NCBI GenBank assembly: GCA_017353825.1 | Contig: JAFMSC010000103.1 | Location: 1 to 10,774 of the forward strand | Reading direction: 5' to 3' | DNA from: Hyphomicrobiaceae bacterium | GTDB lineage: Bacteria; Pseudomonadota; Alphaproteobacteria; Rhizobiales; Hyphomicrobiaceae | DNA: 10,774 bases | Shown: positions 1 to 5,725 of the stretch, one piece after another | Position numbering within the stretch: position 1 is the stretch's first letter | How the letters are laid out: the number at the start of each line of letters is the position of its first letter | Made by a program: the position numbers and the translations under genes | Notes under the pieces: generated by a model | Seen by the model: only the letters and a program-made list of their open reading frames with translations | Told to the model about the DNA's origin: nothing | The model's database searches: none

Positions 1-70
1 CGCCCCGGCCTTGCCCAAGCCGCCCCAGCGTGGCAAAGCGGCAACGGTGGCTTGCGATTGGAGGCTGTGA
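1..70 (+). CDS. Possible C-terminal end of an upstream gene (partial)
   Basis: The reading frame beginning at base 2 is open from the window edge to a TGA at 68-70, and most of its third codon positions are G or C. It would encode the last 22 residues of a protein ending in CDWRL. The end lies 3 bases before the GTG start of the glycosyltransferase, and that gene's ribosome binding site would sit inside this tail, as expected for an operon. A second frame, open to a TGA at 75-77, would instead overlap the next start as GTGA, so the frame is not certain. The fragment is too short to assign a family. In comparable loci the missing partner is often a membrane glycosyltransferase, but nothing here shows that. 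Confidence 0.3.
   Translation, partial: APALPKPPQRGKAATVACDWRL
60..64 (+). promoter_or_regulatory. Ribosome binding site of the glycosyltransferase gene
   Basis: A GGAGG lies 9 bases before the GTG at 74. It decides for that start over the in-frame ATG at 137, which has only a weak AGG-like sequence upstream. Confidence 0.7.
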
Positions 71-73
71 CCC

Positions 74-1147
74 GTGACGACCGCCGCGCCCGATCCGGCC
101 AAGCCGGCCGCGACGGCGCCCCAGACCTCGACCAGGATGGCGTCGAGCCCGCCACCGCGGGCGCGGCTGTCCGTGGTCGTGCCCGGGCTCAACGAGGAAC
201 GGTCGATCCCGGCCCTGGTGGAGCGCCTGCGCCCGGTGCTTGAGGAGCTGGACCTCGACTGGGAGGTGATCTTCGTCGACGACGGCTCCAGCGACGGCAC
301 CATGGCCGTGCTGAGGGGGCTCAACGCGCGCGACCCGCGCTTCAAGGCCGTCTCGCTCAGCCGCAACTTTGGCAAGGAGATCGCGGCGGCGGCCGGGCTC
401 ACCTACGCGGATGGCGATGCGGCCGTGCTCATGGATGCCGACCTGCAGCACCCGCCCGAGGTGATCGGCGAATTCATCCAGCACTGGCGCAAGGGTGCCG
501 ACATGGTCTACGGCCGGCGCATCGACCGGGGTACGGACGGCTTGCTTCACCGCCTGTTCGCCCGGCTTTTCTATGCGGCGTTCGGCAGGCTCAGCGGCAC
601 CGTGCTGCCGGATGGGGCGGGCGATTTCCGCCTCCTCGACCGCAAGGCCATCCACGCCATGAACCGCATGGGCGAGCGCGTGCGCTTCAACAAGGGGCTC
701 TATGCCTGGATGGGCTTCCGCACGGTGGGGGTGCCCTTCAGCGTACCGCCGCGCGCCAGCGGGCGCTCGCGTTGGCGCATCGGCACGCTCCTGCACTTTG
801 CCATCGACGGGCTGGCTTCGTTCTCCACCGTGCCTCTCAGGGTGTGGTCGTACCTGGGGCTCGTCGTCTCCCTGTTCGCCTTCTGCTACGCCATGGTCAT
901 CCTGGTAAAGACGCTGATCTACGGCATCGACGTTCCTGGCTTTCCCACGCTCATCATCTCGGTGATGTTCTTCGCGGGCGTCCAGCTCATCTCGCTCGGC
1001 GTGCTCGGCGAATATCTCGGCCGCATGTACGAGGAGGTCAAGGGCCGGCCGTTGTTTCTGGTGGCCGAGGAGCTGGGGATCGAGCGCCATGCTCTTGGCA
1101 CCAGCGATGCGGCAGGAGTGAATATTCGACGCGAACGGCCACAATAG
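74..1147 (+). CDS. GtrB/ArnC/DPM1-like polyprenyl-phosphate glycosyltransferase (GT2, membrane-anchored)
   Basis: This 357-residue family 2 glycosyltransferase probably transfers a sugar from a nucleotide donor to undecaprenyl phosphate on the cytoplasmic face of the inner membrane. After a disordered Ala/Pro-rich N-terminus (1-30), the GT-A domain shows VPGLNEE (36-42), VDDGSSDGT (68-76), the metal-binding DADLQHP (121-127) and GDFRLL (183-188). The basic segment RSRWRIGTLLHFAIDG (230-245) is typical of dolichol- or polyprenol-phosphate enzymes. Two hydrophobic segments follow (about 257-280 and 290-313), then a GRPLFLV tail motif (324-330). This two-helix layout and length match GtrB, ArnC and FlmF2 rather than secreted-polysaccharide synthases. 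The GTG start is chosen for its well-spaced GGAGG. The ChbG-family deacetylase and GtrA gene downstream support a lipid-linked sugar role. Neither the sugar nor the final acceptor can be read from the sequence. Confidence 0.93.
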   Translation: MTTAAPDPAKPAATAPQTSTRMASSPPPRARLSVVVPGLNEERSIPALVERLRPVLEELDLDWEVIFVDDGSSDGTMAVLRGLNARDPRFKAVSLSRNFGKEIAAAAGLTYADGDAAVLMDADLQHPPEVIGEFIQHWRKGADMVYGRRIDRGTDGLLHRLFARLFYAAFGRLSGTVLPDGAGDFRLLDRKAIHAMNRMGERVRFNKGLYAWMGFRTVGVPFSVPPRASGRSRWRIGTLLHFAIDGLASFSTVPLRVWSYLGLVVSLFAFCYAMVILVKTLIYGIDVPGFPTLIISVMFFAGVQLISLGVLGEYLGRMYEEVKGRPLFLVAEELGIERHALGTSDAAGVNIRRERPQ

Positions 1148-1161
1148 ATCGGTGTCTGCCA

Positions 1162-1751
1162 ATGACCGCACCCAGGAAGACATTGCCGAGCCGCTTGCCG
1201 GGTCCCGATGAGATCGCGGTGATCAACGCCGGGGATCTCGTGCGTACACCGGTGCGGCCTGCCGACCTCCTGTTCGCGTTCGGCACCCGAACAAGCGTCG
1301 CCGAACACGTCGAAAGGGCCTACGAGCTTTGGCGCGACGGCTTTGTTCGCTTGGTCGATCGTGAGCGGCGGGTTTACCCCGGCTCCACTTCTCCGAGTGC
1401 ACCGTCATCAAGGCCGAGATGGTGTTGCGCGGCATTCCGGTGATCTCATCCTTGGGCGCACGAGGCCACCAATGCGCGAGAACGTGACTTTCTCCCTCCC
1501 CATCATCGATGCCCACGTGGGCCTTACCAACTATCGGAGCGCGATCTGCCTGGGCAAAGTTTCAACCTCTCGGCGGTACCTCATGACCTTGCAGCGCCAT
1601 TGGCCGGAGGTAGCGAAGATGCGGGTCACGGTCTCCTCTTTTGAGGCGCTGGTCCAGAGCCGGCATGCCGACCCCGGCATTGCGAGCGCGTATTCTTGCC
1701 GAGCGGGACAAAATCAAGCCCTCCGAGGCAAACGGCTGGATCGCCGAGTAG
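1162..1751 (+). pseudogene. Frameshifted DUF218 (YdcF/ElyC/SanA-like) gene
   Basis: Pieces of one DUF218-family protein are found in order across three frames. An ATG at 1162 opens a frame encoding DLLFAFGTRTSVAEHVERAY and LWRDGF. The core IVSGGFTP then appears one frame over (from about 1357), SECTVIKAEMVLRGIP in the third frame (about 1392-1438), and DLILGR (from 1442) and RENVTFSLPIID (from about 1475) back in the second. That frame continues through ICLGKVSTSRRYLMTLQRHW, and the third frame resumes at about 1677 with ARILAERDKIKPSEANGW, ending at TAG 1749. EATN at 1462-1473 lies in the first frame, which suggests a further compensating pair of small indels. At least four frame changes are needed, so no full-length product is expected. 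Family members are membrane-associated or periplasmic-facing proteins linked to envelope or lipid-carrier metabolism. The flanking genes are intact. I am confident of the decay and fairly confident of the family. Confidence 0.82.
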
Positions 1752-1764
1752 CCGGACTGATGCG

Positions 1765-2643
1765 ATGATCATCCTCTGTGCCGACGACTACGCGCTGACG
1801 GAAGGGGTCGCGCGCGCAGTGGGGGAGCTGGCGGCGGCCCGGCGCATCTCGGCCACCAGCGCGCTTGTAACCACGCCCCACTGGCCAGCGATGGCGCCAC
1901 GCCTCGTCGTGCATCGCGGGCGCGTCGCTGCGGGGTTGCATCTCAACCTGACGCTGGGCGGGCCCTTGGGGGCGATGCCCCGGTTCGCGCCGCAGGGCGT
2001 CTTGCCGAAGCGCCATGCCGTTGTCGCTCAGGCCTTGTCGGGCCTGCTCCCTCGACGGGAGATCATGGCCGAGATGGAGCGACAGCTCGATGCCTTCGAG
2101 CGGCACCTGGGGTTTGCGCCCGACCACATCGACGGGCACGAGCATATGCACGCGCTGCCGGGTATCCGTGGCTGCCTGTTCGCAGTGGTGGCGCGGCGTT
2201 ATCCGGGCGTGAAGCCGCTCATCCGCGACCCCTCCGACAGCTGGAACGCGATCCTGGCGCGCCGGGCTGCGCTCGGAAAGGCCATGGCGGTGGCGACGCT
2301 GGCATCGGGCTTCGGCGCGGGTGCGCAGCGGCGCGGGATACCCACCAACACGGGCTTCTCGGGGTTCTCGCGCTTTGACATGAGCGAGCCCTATGCGCAG
2401 GAGCTGGCGCGCGCCCTCATCGAGCCGGGGCCCTGCCACATCGTCATGTGCCACCCCGGCCATGCCGACGCCAAGCTTGCCGCCATCGATCCCGTGGTGG
2501 AGCGGCGGCGCATGGAGTACGAGGCGCTCATGCGCGATCTTTCGCTGGTGGAGGGCCTTTGGCGCCCCACGCGCGGTCCCGACGGGCCGCCCGTCGATTG
2601 GACGCAGGTGGCAGCACCGGCAGGAGCGGCAAACCCGGCATGA
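1765..2643 (+). CDS. ChbG/YdjC/HpnK-family carbohydrate deacetylase
   Basis: This 292-residue protein belongs to the YdjC-like (PF04794) family, metal-dependent deacetylases of N-acetylated sugars such as ChbG on chitooligosaccharides and NaxD on a polyprenyl-linked amino sugar. Visible family motifs are the N-terminal strand ILCADDYALTEG with the metal-binding Asp (3-14), GLHLNLT (57-63), the histidine-rich DHIDGHEHMHALPG (120-133) and HIVMCHPGH (225-233). Length is typical. The start is the ATG at 1765, directly before the first beta-strand; a longer frame from 1696 would read through the end of the upstream pseudogene. No strong ribosome binding site precedes it, which suggests the gene once relied on coupling to the now broken DUF218 gene. 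No signal peptide is present, so it acts in the cytoplasm, consistent with deacetylating a lipid-linked sugar made by the glycosyltransferase. The stop overlaps the GtrA start. Confidence 0.9.
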   Translation: MIILCADDYALTEGVARAVGELAAARRISATSALVTTPHWPAMAPRLVVHRGRVAAGLHLNLTLGGPLGAMPRFAPQGVLPKRHAVVAQALSGLLPRREIMAEMERQLDAFERHLGFAPDHIDGHEHMHALPGIRGCLFAVVARRYPGVKPLIRDPSDSWNAILARRAALGKAMAVATLASGFGAGAQRRGIPTNTGFSGFSRFDMSEPYAQELARALIEPGPCHIVMCHPGHADAKLAAIDPVVERRRMEYEALMRDLSLVEGLWRPTRGPDGPPVDWTQVAAPAGAANPA

Positions 2644-3092
2644 GCAGCAGATGGAGCAACGCCATCCCCGGCGGCCAGCACCCGCTTCAGCACGGCCTCG
2701 GCTTCCTGCTCTCAGGCAGCATGGCCTTCGTCGTCGACATTGGCGGGCTCAAGCTCCTGCAGATCTTTTTCGGCGTTCATCCGCTGCTGGCGCGCGTCGC
2801 CTCCCTTTCCTGCGCGCATGTCGCAGGATGGCTCTCGCACCGCCGCTTCACGTTCCGCCTGACGACACCGCCCACGTGGGCGGAGTTCATACGCTATGCC
2901 GGCGTACAATCGACGATTACGCTGGTGATCAACTACGGTATTTACTGGCTGATCTTAGCGTTGCTGAGGCCCGAAACCGAGCCGGTCCTCGCGGCGATTG
3001 CCTCATCCGGCATCGCCATGTTCTTCTCCTACTTCGGCATCCGTTTCGGCGCCTTCCGCCAGCACCGCCCGGCGCCCACCAATGATCCGTGA
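2640..3092 (+). CDS. GtrA-family membrane protein (putative lipid-linked sugar flippase)
   Basis: This 150-residue protein has four hydrophobic segments at about 19-43, 49-66, 86-108 and 113-134, the usual topology and size of the GtrA family (PF04138). The loop after helix 2 reads HRRFTFR (68-74), the family's conserved basic-aromatic motif, and a second copy, YFGIRFGAFR (131-140), follows helix 4. GtrA proteins are thought to move polyprenyl-phosphate sugars across the inner membrane together with a GtrB-type transferase. The start ATG at 2640 overlaps the deacetylase stop as ATGA, so the two are probably translationally coupled. A longer frame from 2448 only overlaps the deacetylase and is not credible. 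The product of the first two enzymes is therefore the likely cargo; that is inference from order and family. Confidence 0.9.
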   Translation: MSSRWSNAIPGGQHPLQHGLGFLLSGSMAFVVDIGGLKLLQIFFGVHPLLARVASLSCAHVAGWLSHRRFTFRLTTPPTWAEFIRYAGVQSTITLVINYGIYWLILALLRPETEPVLAAIASSGIAMFFSYFGIRFGAFRQHRPAPTNDP

Positions 3093-3093
3093 A

Positions 3094-3111
3094 GCCATGA
3101 CGGCCATGACG
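3094..3111. repeat. Nine-base tandem duplication between convergent genes
   Basis: GCCATGACG occurs twice in direct succession (3094-3102 and 3103-3111), just after the GtrA stop and before the converging gene. The 39-base gap shows no convincing terminator hairpin with a T-run. Confidence 0.6.
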
Positions 3112-3131
3112 GACCCCCTGGCTCACACTTC

Positions 3132-3554
3132 TTAGCGGCGGTAGGGGAAGCAGCGGGCGGGGTCGAGGGTGAGGCCGTAATGCTTACCGAGCGTGCGGAT
3201 GGCCTCGCCGTGCTCGGGATAAGGGTCGGAGTTGTCTACGCCGACAATGATCGGCTTGAACGACCGCTCGTCCTTGCCGAGCGGGGGGAGCATGGCCGTC
3301 ACCAGCGCCTTGCCCTCGGCATCGCGCAGGGTAAGGAACAGCGGCATCACGCGCTGGATATGCGCCTTGAGGCCGATGTTCTGCTCGATGTAGGGGGCCG
3401 CGCGCGGCGGCACGTAGCTTCTCGCCGCCTGCTCGTAGTACTGCTTGAAGAACTTCTCCACGGCGTGGTTCATGGCCCGGGACTCGAGGGCGGCTTCGCC
3501 CTCGGTCTCGATGCGGAACCATGCCTTGGGCGGGGCATCGCACACGAATTGCAT
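3132..3554 (-). CDS. Hypothetical protein, 140 residues
   Basis: I do not recognise the family. The product starts MQFVCDAPPKAWF and is a soluble mixed-composition protein with no signal peptide or membrane segment. The N-terminal half looks helical and contains a basic-aromatic stretch, FFKQYYEQAARSY (35-47). The second half has a strand-like LFLTLRDAEGKALVTAML (72-89) and PIIVGVDNSDPYPEHG (101-116), and it ends in the basic sequence CFPYRR. The start is the ATG at 3554, preceded by AGGAG at six bases' spacing. The open frame extends back to 3809, but that stretch is low-complexity and Pro/Ser/Arg-rich with no ribosome binding site. The gene converges on the GtrA gene. Nothing around it gives a role; strong codon bias and a clean ribosome binding site make it a real gene. 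Confidence 0.8.
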   Translation of the reverse strand: MQFVCDAPPKAWFRIETEGEAALESRAMNHAVEKFFKQYYEQAARSYVPPRAAPYIEQNIGLKAHIQRVMPLFLTLRDAEGKALVTAMLPPLGKDERSFKPIIVGVDNSDPYPEHGEAIRTLGKHYGLTLDPARCFPYRR

Positions 3555-3560
3555 CGTCCG

Positions 3561-3565
3561 CTCCT
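3561..3565 (-). promoter_or_regulatory. Ribosome binding site deciding the start at 3554
   Basis: Read on the minus strand, AGGAG lies six bases before the ATG at 3554. This rules against the longer frame beginning at 3809. Confidence 0.7.
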
Positions 3566-3909
3566 GACGGGTGGGTCTCGTCTGGCGATATGGGGTCCGG
3601 AAGAGGGAAGTGTAGGTCAATTCCGCGGTCCAGCCTGCCACGCAATTGCGACCAGGACTGGGCGTGGTGAGCCCAAGGACCGGCGAGGTGCGCGCGGGTG
3701 GTGAGCCTAATCGAGCTTCGCCGCTGTCCGGCGCGAAGGGTCCGTGGAGGGGAGATTTTGGACTTGACGTGGCCAGGCGGGATGCCGGAGCGAGGGGGCT
3801 GCCGTTCAAGAGCCAGCCGGGAGCATTGCAGAACGCTCTTTAGAGGCCCCGCCAATCCGCAGAGTTGCCCTCGAAGCCCGCAATGGGCAAGCAGAGCACG
3901 CGACAGCGG
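3566..3909. other. Intergenic stretch without a gene
   Basis: I found no credible coding region on either strand here, although several open frames cross it. They have Arg/Pro/Gly-rich translations, no family motifs and no ribosome binding sites. It must contain the promoter of the 140-residue protein. A TTGACC on the minus strand (complement of 3616-3621) resembles a -35 box, but no -10 box follows at an acceptable distance. Confidence 0.5.
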
Positions 3910-3939
3910 AAAAAAGGGGGCACGGCGTGCCGTGCTCCC
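3910..3939 (-). terminator. Rho-independent terminator of the small secreted peptide gene
   Basis: On the minus strand a GC-rich hairpin has a seven-base perfect inner stem (GCACGGC with GCCGTGC), one mismatch and three further G-C pairs. It is followed directly by six T (complement of A 3910-3915). It begins 27 bases beyond the stop codon at 3967. On the plus strand no T-run follows, so it acts in one direction. Confidence 0.85.
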
Positions 3940-3966
3940 CGCCGGCTCACGGCCGGTGATGCTCGT

Positions 3967-4113
3967 TCACTTGCTGGTCGGCGCCTTCTTGATTTTTTTC
4001 ATGATGGTCTTCTTCTTCGTGGCGGCGACCGCCTCGTCCGATCCCATCACGACAGGCACAACGACGGCTGCGCTGAAAGCGGCGAGCATGGCTGCGATGA
4101 TCAGTTTCTTCAC
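3967..4113 (-). CDS. Small exported lysine-rich protein, 48 residues
   Basis: The product has a classic signal peptide: VKK, then a hydrophobic core LIIAAMLAAFSAAVVVPVVM (4-23), then a likely signal peptidase site after SDEAVA (25-30). The mature part is only about 18 residues, ATKKKTIMKKIKKAPTSK, highly basic and cysteine-free. It would be a periplasmic or secreted cationic peptide that could bind anionic envelope polymers; that is inference. The start is the GTG at 4113, preceded by GGAGA at six bases. The longer frame from 4224 adds polar residues before the signal peptide and has no such site. A strong terminator follows, so it is a single-gene transcript. Too short for the signal to be confused with a real membrane protein of known family, and no family is recognised. 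Confidence 0.72.
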   Translation of the reverse strand: MKKLIIAAMLAAFSAAVVVPVVMGSDEAVAATKKKTIMKKIKKAPTSK

Positions 4114-4119
4114 GGGTGT

Positions 4120-4124
4120 TCTCC
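4120..4124 (-). promoter_or_regulatory. Ribosome binding site of the small exported peptide gene
   Basis: On the minus strand GGAGA stands six bases before the GTG at 4113. It fixes the short frame beginning with the signal peptide. Confidence 0.6.
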
Positions 4125-4158
4125 GTTGTTCCACCACGGACCGAAGATCCGCCAGCTT

Positions 4159-4186
4159 GGATTGTCGAGGCAATCCGGGCGATTGC
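4159..4186. repeat. Overlapping inverted repeats in the divergent control region
   Basis: GGATTG (4159-4164) pairs with CAATCC (4171-4176), while the same middle arm, as GCAATC (4170-4175), pairs with GATTGC (4181-4186). The two hairpins exclude each other. Another small palindrome, CGGGA-TTAC-TCCCG, lies at 4197-4210. All lie in the 227-base gap between the divergent peptide and GTPase genes, so they could be operator or leader elements. Confidence 0.45.
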
Positions 4187-4300
4187 TGAGGAGTGTCGGG
4201 ATTACTCCCGTATACAGCGTTCACGCGCCCGACGCCCGGGGCAGTCGGGGGGCGGTGGTAAGCTTATCGTGGGTTGTTCGACAGCTGCCCGCGCAGGCAG

Positions 4301-4329
4301 TTGATCAAGACGCGAGCTTCCCGTACAGT
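4301..4329 (+). promoter_or_regulatory. Candidate sigma70-type promoter of the first GTPase
   Basis: TTGATC (4301-4306) and TACAGT (4324-4329) are separated by exactly 17 bases. Each matches the consensus hexamer at four of six positions. Transcription would begin near 4336, only a few bases before the GTG at 4341. The transcript would then be nearly leaderless, or translation begins further downstream. Confidence 0.4.
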
Positions 4330-4340
4330 CCCGGCCTTTC

Positions 4341-5381
4341 GTGGCACAAGCCGAGGTGCTTGGGGGCTTGAGGGCGGCTGCGTTGAGTCTCGTTGGTAGC
4401 GGTATACCGACAGAACTCCCGACGGCGTGGATGCGTCGCGAGGGGGGGGAGTTGGCCGATGGCACACTCGAGGCCGTGCACGAGCCCACGGCCAGGGTGA
4501 TCCAGCAGCTGAGACAAGCGCGCGTGAGGCTCGAACGCGCTGCGGCACCGGAGCTGCGCCTGTCCCCTGCCATCCGAGCCCTGTGGCGCACCGAGATGCG
4601 GCTCGATCGCCCGCTTCGGGTGGCCATCTACGGGGAGATGAACGCTGGCAAGTCCTCGCTGGCTAACCTGCTGGCCGGAATAGAGAGCTTGCCGACCGCA
4701 GTCATTTCCAACACACGCATTCCCACGCTGCTCTACCACGCTGACGAGCCGGAGATCTGGATGGTCGAGGAGGACGGCAGCAAGGAGCGCTTGCGCAGCG
4801 ACAACATCGTTCCGCGCCGATCAATCTTTCGTGTTGAAGTGGGCCTGCCGACGCGACGTCTGCGCGCCATGCAGATTTTGGACCTACCGGGCCTTTCCGA
4901 TCCAAGGATCGGCGGCGCCCCGGTCGATCTCACCGCCCACCAGGTGGACGCCGCCATCTGGTGCACCATGAGCACCCAAGCCTGGAAGGAGAGCGAGCGG
5001 ACCGCCTGGAGCATGCTCTCGCCGCGGCTTAATGCCCGCGGTGTGCTGGTGGCCACCCATCGCGACCTGCTGGCCCAGCCCAGCGACCCGCGCAAGCTCT
5101 TAGTGAGGTTGCGCGCGGAGGCGGGCACGTCCTTCACCAGCATCGTGCTCCTGTCGACGCTCGAAGCCATCGCCGTGATGGGCAGGGAACGGCGGGGCCT
5201 GGCCGGAGCTACCTGGATCGCCAGCGGCGCGGAGGCGCTGGAGACCGCGCTTGGGTCGCTGCTGCTGAGCCTGCGCGAGCAGCGGGCCGCCGCGGCGCTG
5301 CGCATGACGAGCCGGATCGCCCAGCGCGCGCTTCAGCGCATCGACAACAACAGGGGCGCCGCTTCTAGGGCGGCCCTGTAG
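4341..5381 (+). CDS. Dynamin-like GTPase, short form
   Basis: This 346-residue protein has a dynamin-type GTPase domain: P-loop GEMNAGKSS (98-106), switch I around SNTRIPT (123-129), DLPGLSD (181-187, the DxxG motif) and THRD (239-242) where most GTPases have N/TKxD. A helical N-terminal part (about 40-85), rich in Arg, Glu and Leu, precedes it. After the G domain only a short amphipathic helical tail remains (about 295-340), so the long stalk and membrane paddle of full-size dynamins are missing. It may depend on a partner, and the 733-residue dynamin-like protein downstream is the obvious candidate. The start is uncertain: GTG 4341 has no ribosome binding site and lies right behind the candidate promoter, TTG 4383 has GAGGG eight bases upstream, and ATG 4431 is also in frame; all keep the G domain intact. 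No membrane helix is visible. Confidence 0.85.
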   Translation: MAQAEVLGGLRAAALSLVGSGIPTELPTAWMRREGGELADGTLEAVHEPTARVIQQLRQARVRLERAAAPELRLSPAIRALWRTEMRLDRPLRVAIYGEMNAGKSSLANLLAGIESLPTAVISNTRIPTLLYHADEPEIWMVEEDGSKERLRSDNIVPRRSIFRVEVGLPTRRLRAMQILDLPGLSDPRIGGAPVDLTAHQVDAAIWCTMSTQAWKESERTAWSMLSPRLNARGVLVATHRDLLAQPSDPRKLLVRLRAEAGTSFTSIVLLSTLEAIAVMGRERRGLAGATWIASGAEALETALGSLLLSLREQRAAAALRMTSRIAQRALQRIDNNRGAASRAAL

Positions 5382-5592
5382 CGGCCAGCGGCGGCCGGTG
5401 CGCCAGACCCCGTCAACCGGCGCGAAGCGGCATCAGGGGGCCTTCAGGTTTGGGCCGCTGGCGCCCGACCGTAAGTTGACGCATAATCGGGGGCCATCGG
5501 GAATTGGGTCTGCCGCAGCCAACCCACTTTTGCCGCAATCTACAGCGCATCGTGGAACGGCCCTGCCGAGAGGGGTGGTAAAGTCTCGCATG
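5382..5592. other. Intergenic stretch after the first GTPase
   Basis: No convincing gene lies here. An open frame from 5398 runs into the next gene but translates to low-information sequence with no motifs and no ribosome binding site. TTGACG near 5476 could be a -35 element, but its partner is poor. No terminator with a T-run directly follows the GTPase stop. Confidence 0.45.
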
Positions 5593-5644
5593 CCTCCAAG
5601 GTGGGAGCAGCAAACGCTCGAACTTGGAGGAACAGGGGTTTTTT
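5593..5644 (+). promoter_or_regulatory. Long hairpin followed by a T-run upstream of the LysM gene
   Basis: CCTCCAAG (5593-5600) and CTTGGAGG (5623-5630) form a perfect eight-base stem enclosing a nested GAGC/GCTC stem (5605-5608 with 5616-5619). Six T follow at 5639-5644, after eight unpaired bases. The gap is too large for an ordinary terminator, so this may be a weak terminator of the GTPase transcript or a structured leader about 95 bases before the LysM gene. The left arm carries CCTCC and the right arm GGAGG, an anti-SD/SD-like pair, but no start codon follows the GGAGG at useful distance. Confidence 0.45.
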
Positions 5645-5725
5645 CCATCGGTGCAAAGACGAGCGGACTAGCCGAGCTAACGCGTTCGGGCGGCCAGGCT
5701 ACTTTAGTCTGGGGGGATGGATACA

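Noticed and set aside
772..1443. Open frame of 223 codons covering the end of the glycosyltransferase gene
   Set aside because: Its first two thirds are an out-of-frame reading of the glycosyltransferase; only the part after 1162 is meaningful, as the first piece of the broken DUF218 gene.
1162..1768. Mobile-element or recombination scar as the cause of the broken gene
   Set aside because: No inverted repeats, target duplication or transposase fragment; the breaks are small indels spread along the gene.
1714..2463. 249-codon minus-strand frame opposite the deacetylase gene
   Set aside because: Arg/His/Gln-rich translation with no motifs; it mirrors the well-supported deacetylase frame, as expected in GC-rich DNA.
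3180..3704. 174-codon plus-strand frame opposite the 140-residue protein
   Set aside because: The minus-strand gene has a good ribosome binding site and balanced composition; this frame has neither.
5593..5644. Standard Rho-independent terminator for the first GTPase
   Set aside because: The T-run starts eight bases after the stem, too far for a classical terminator, so it is reported as a structured element instead.
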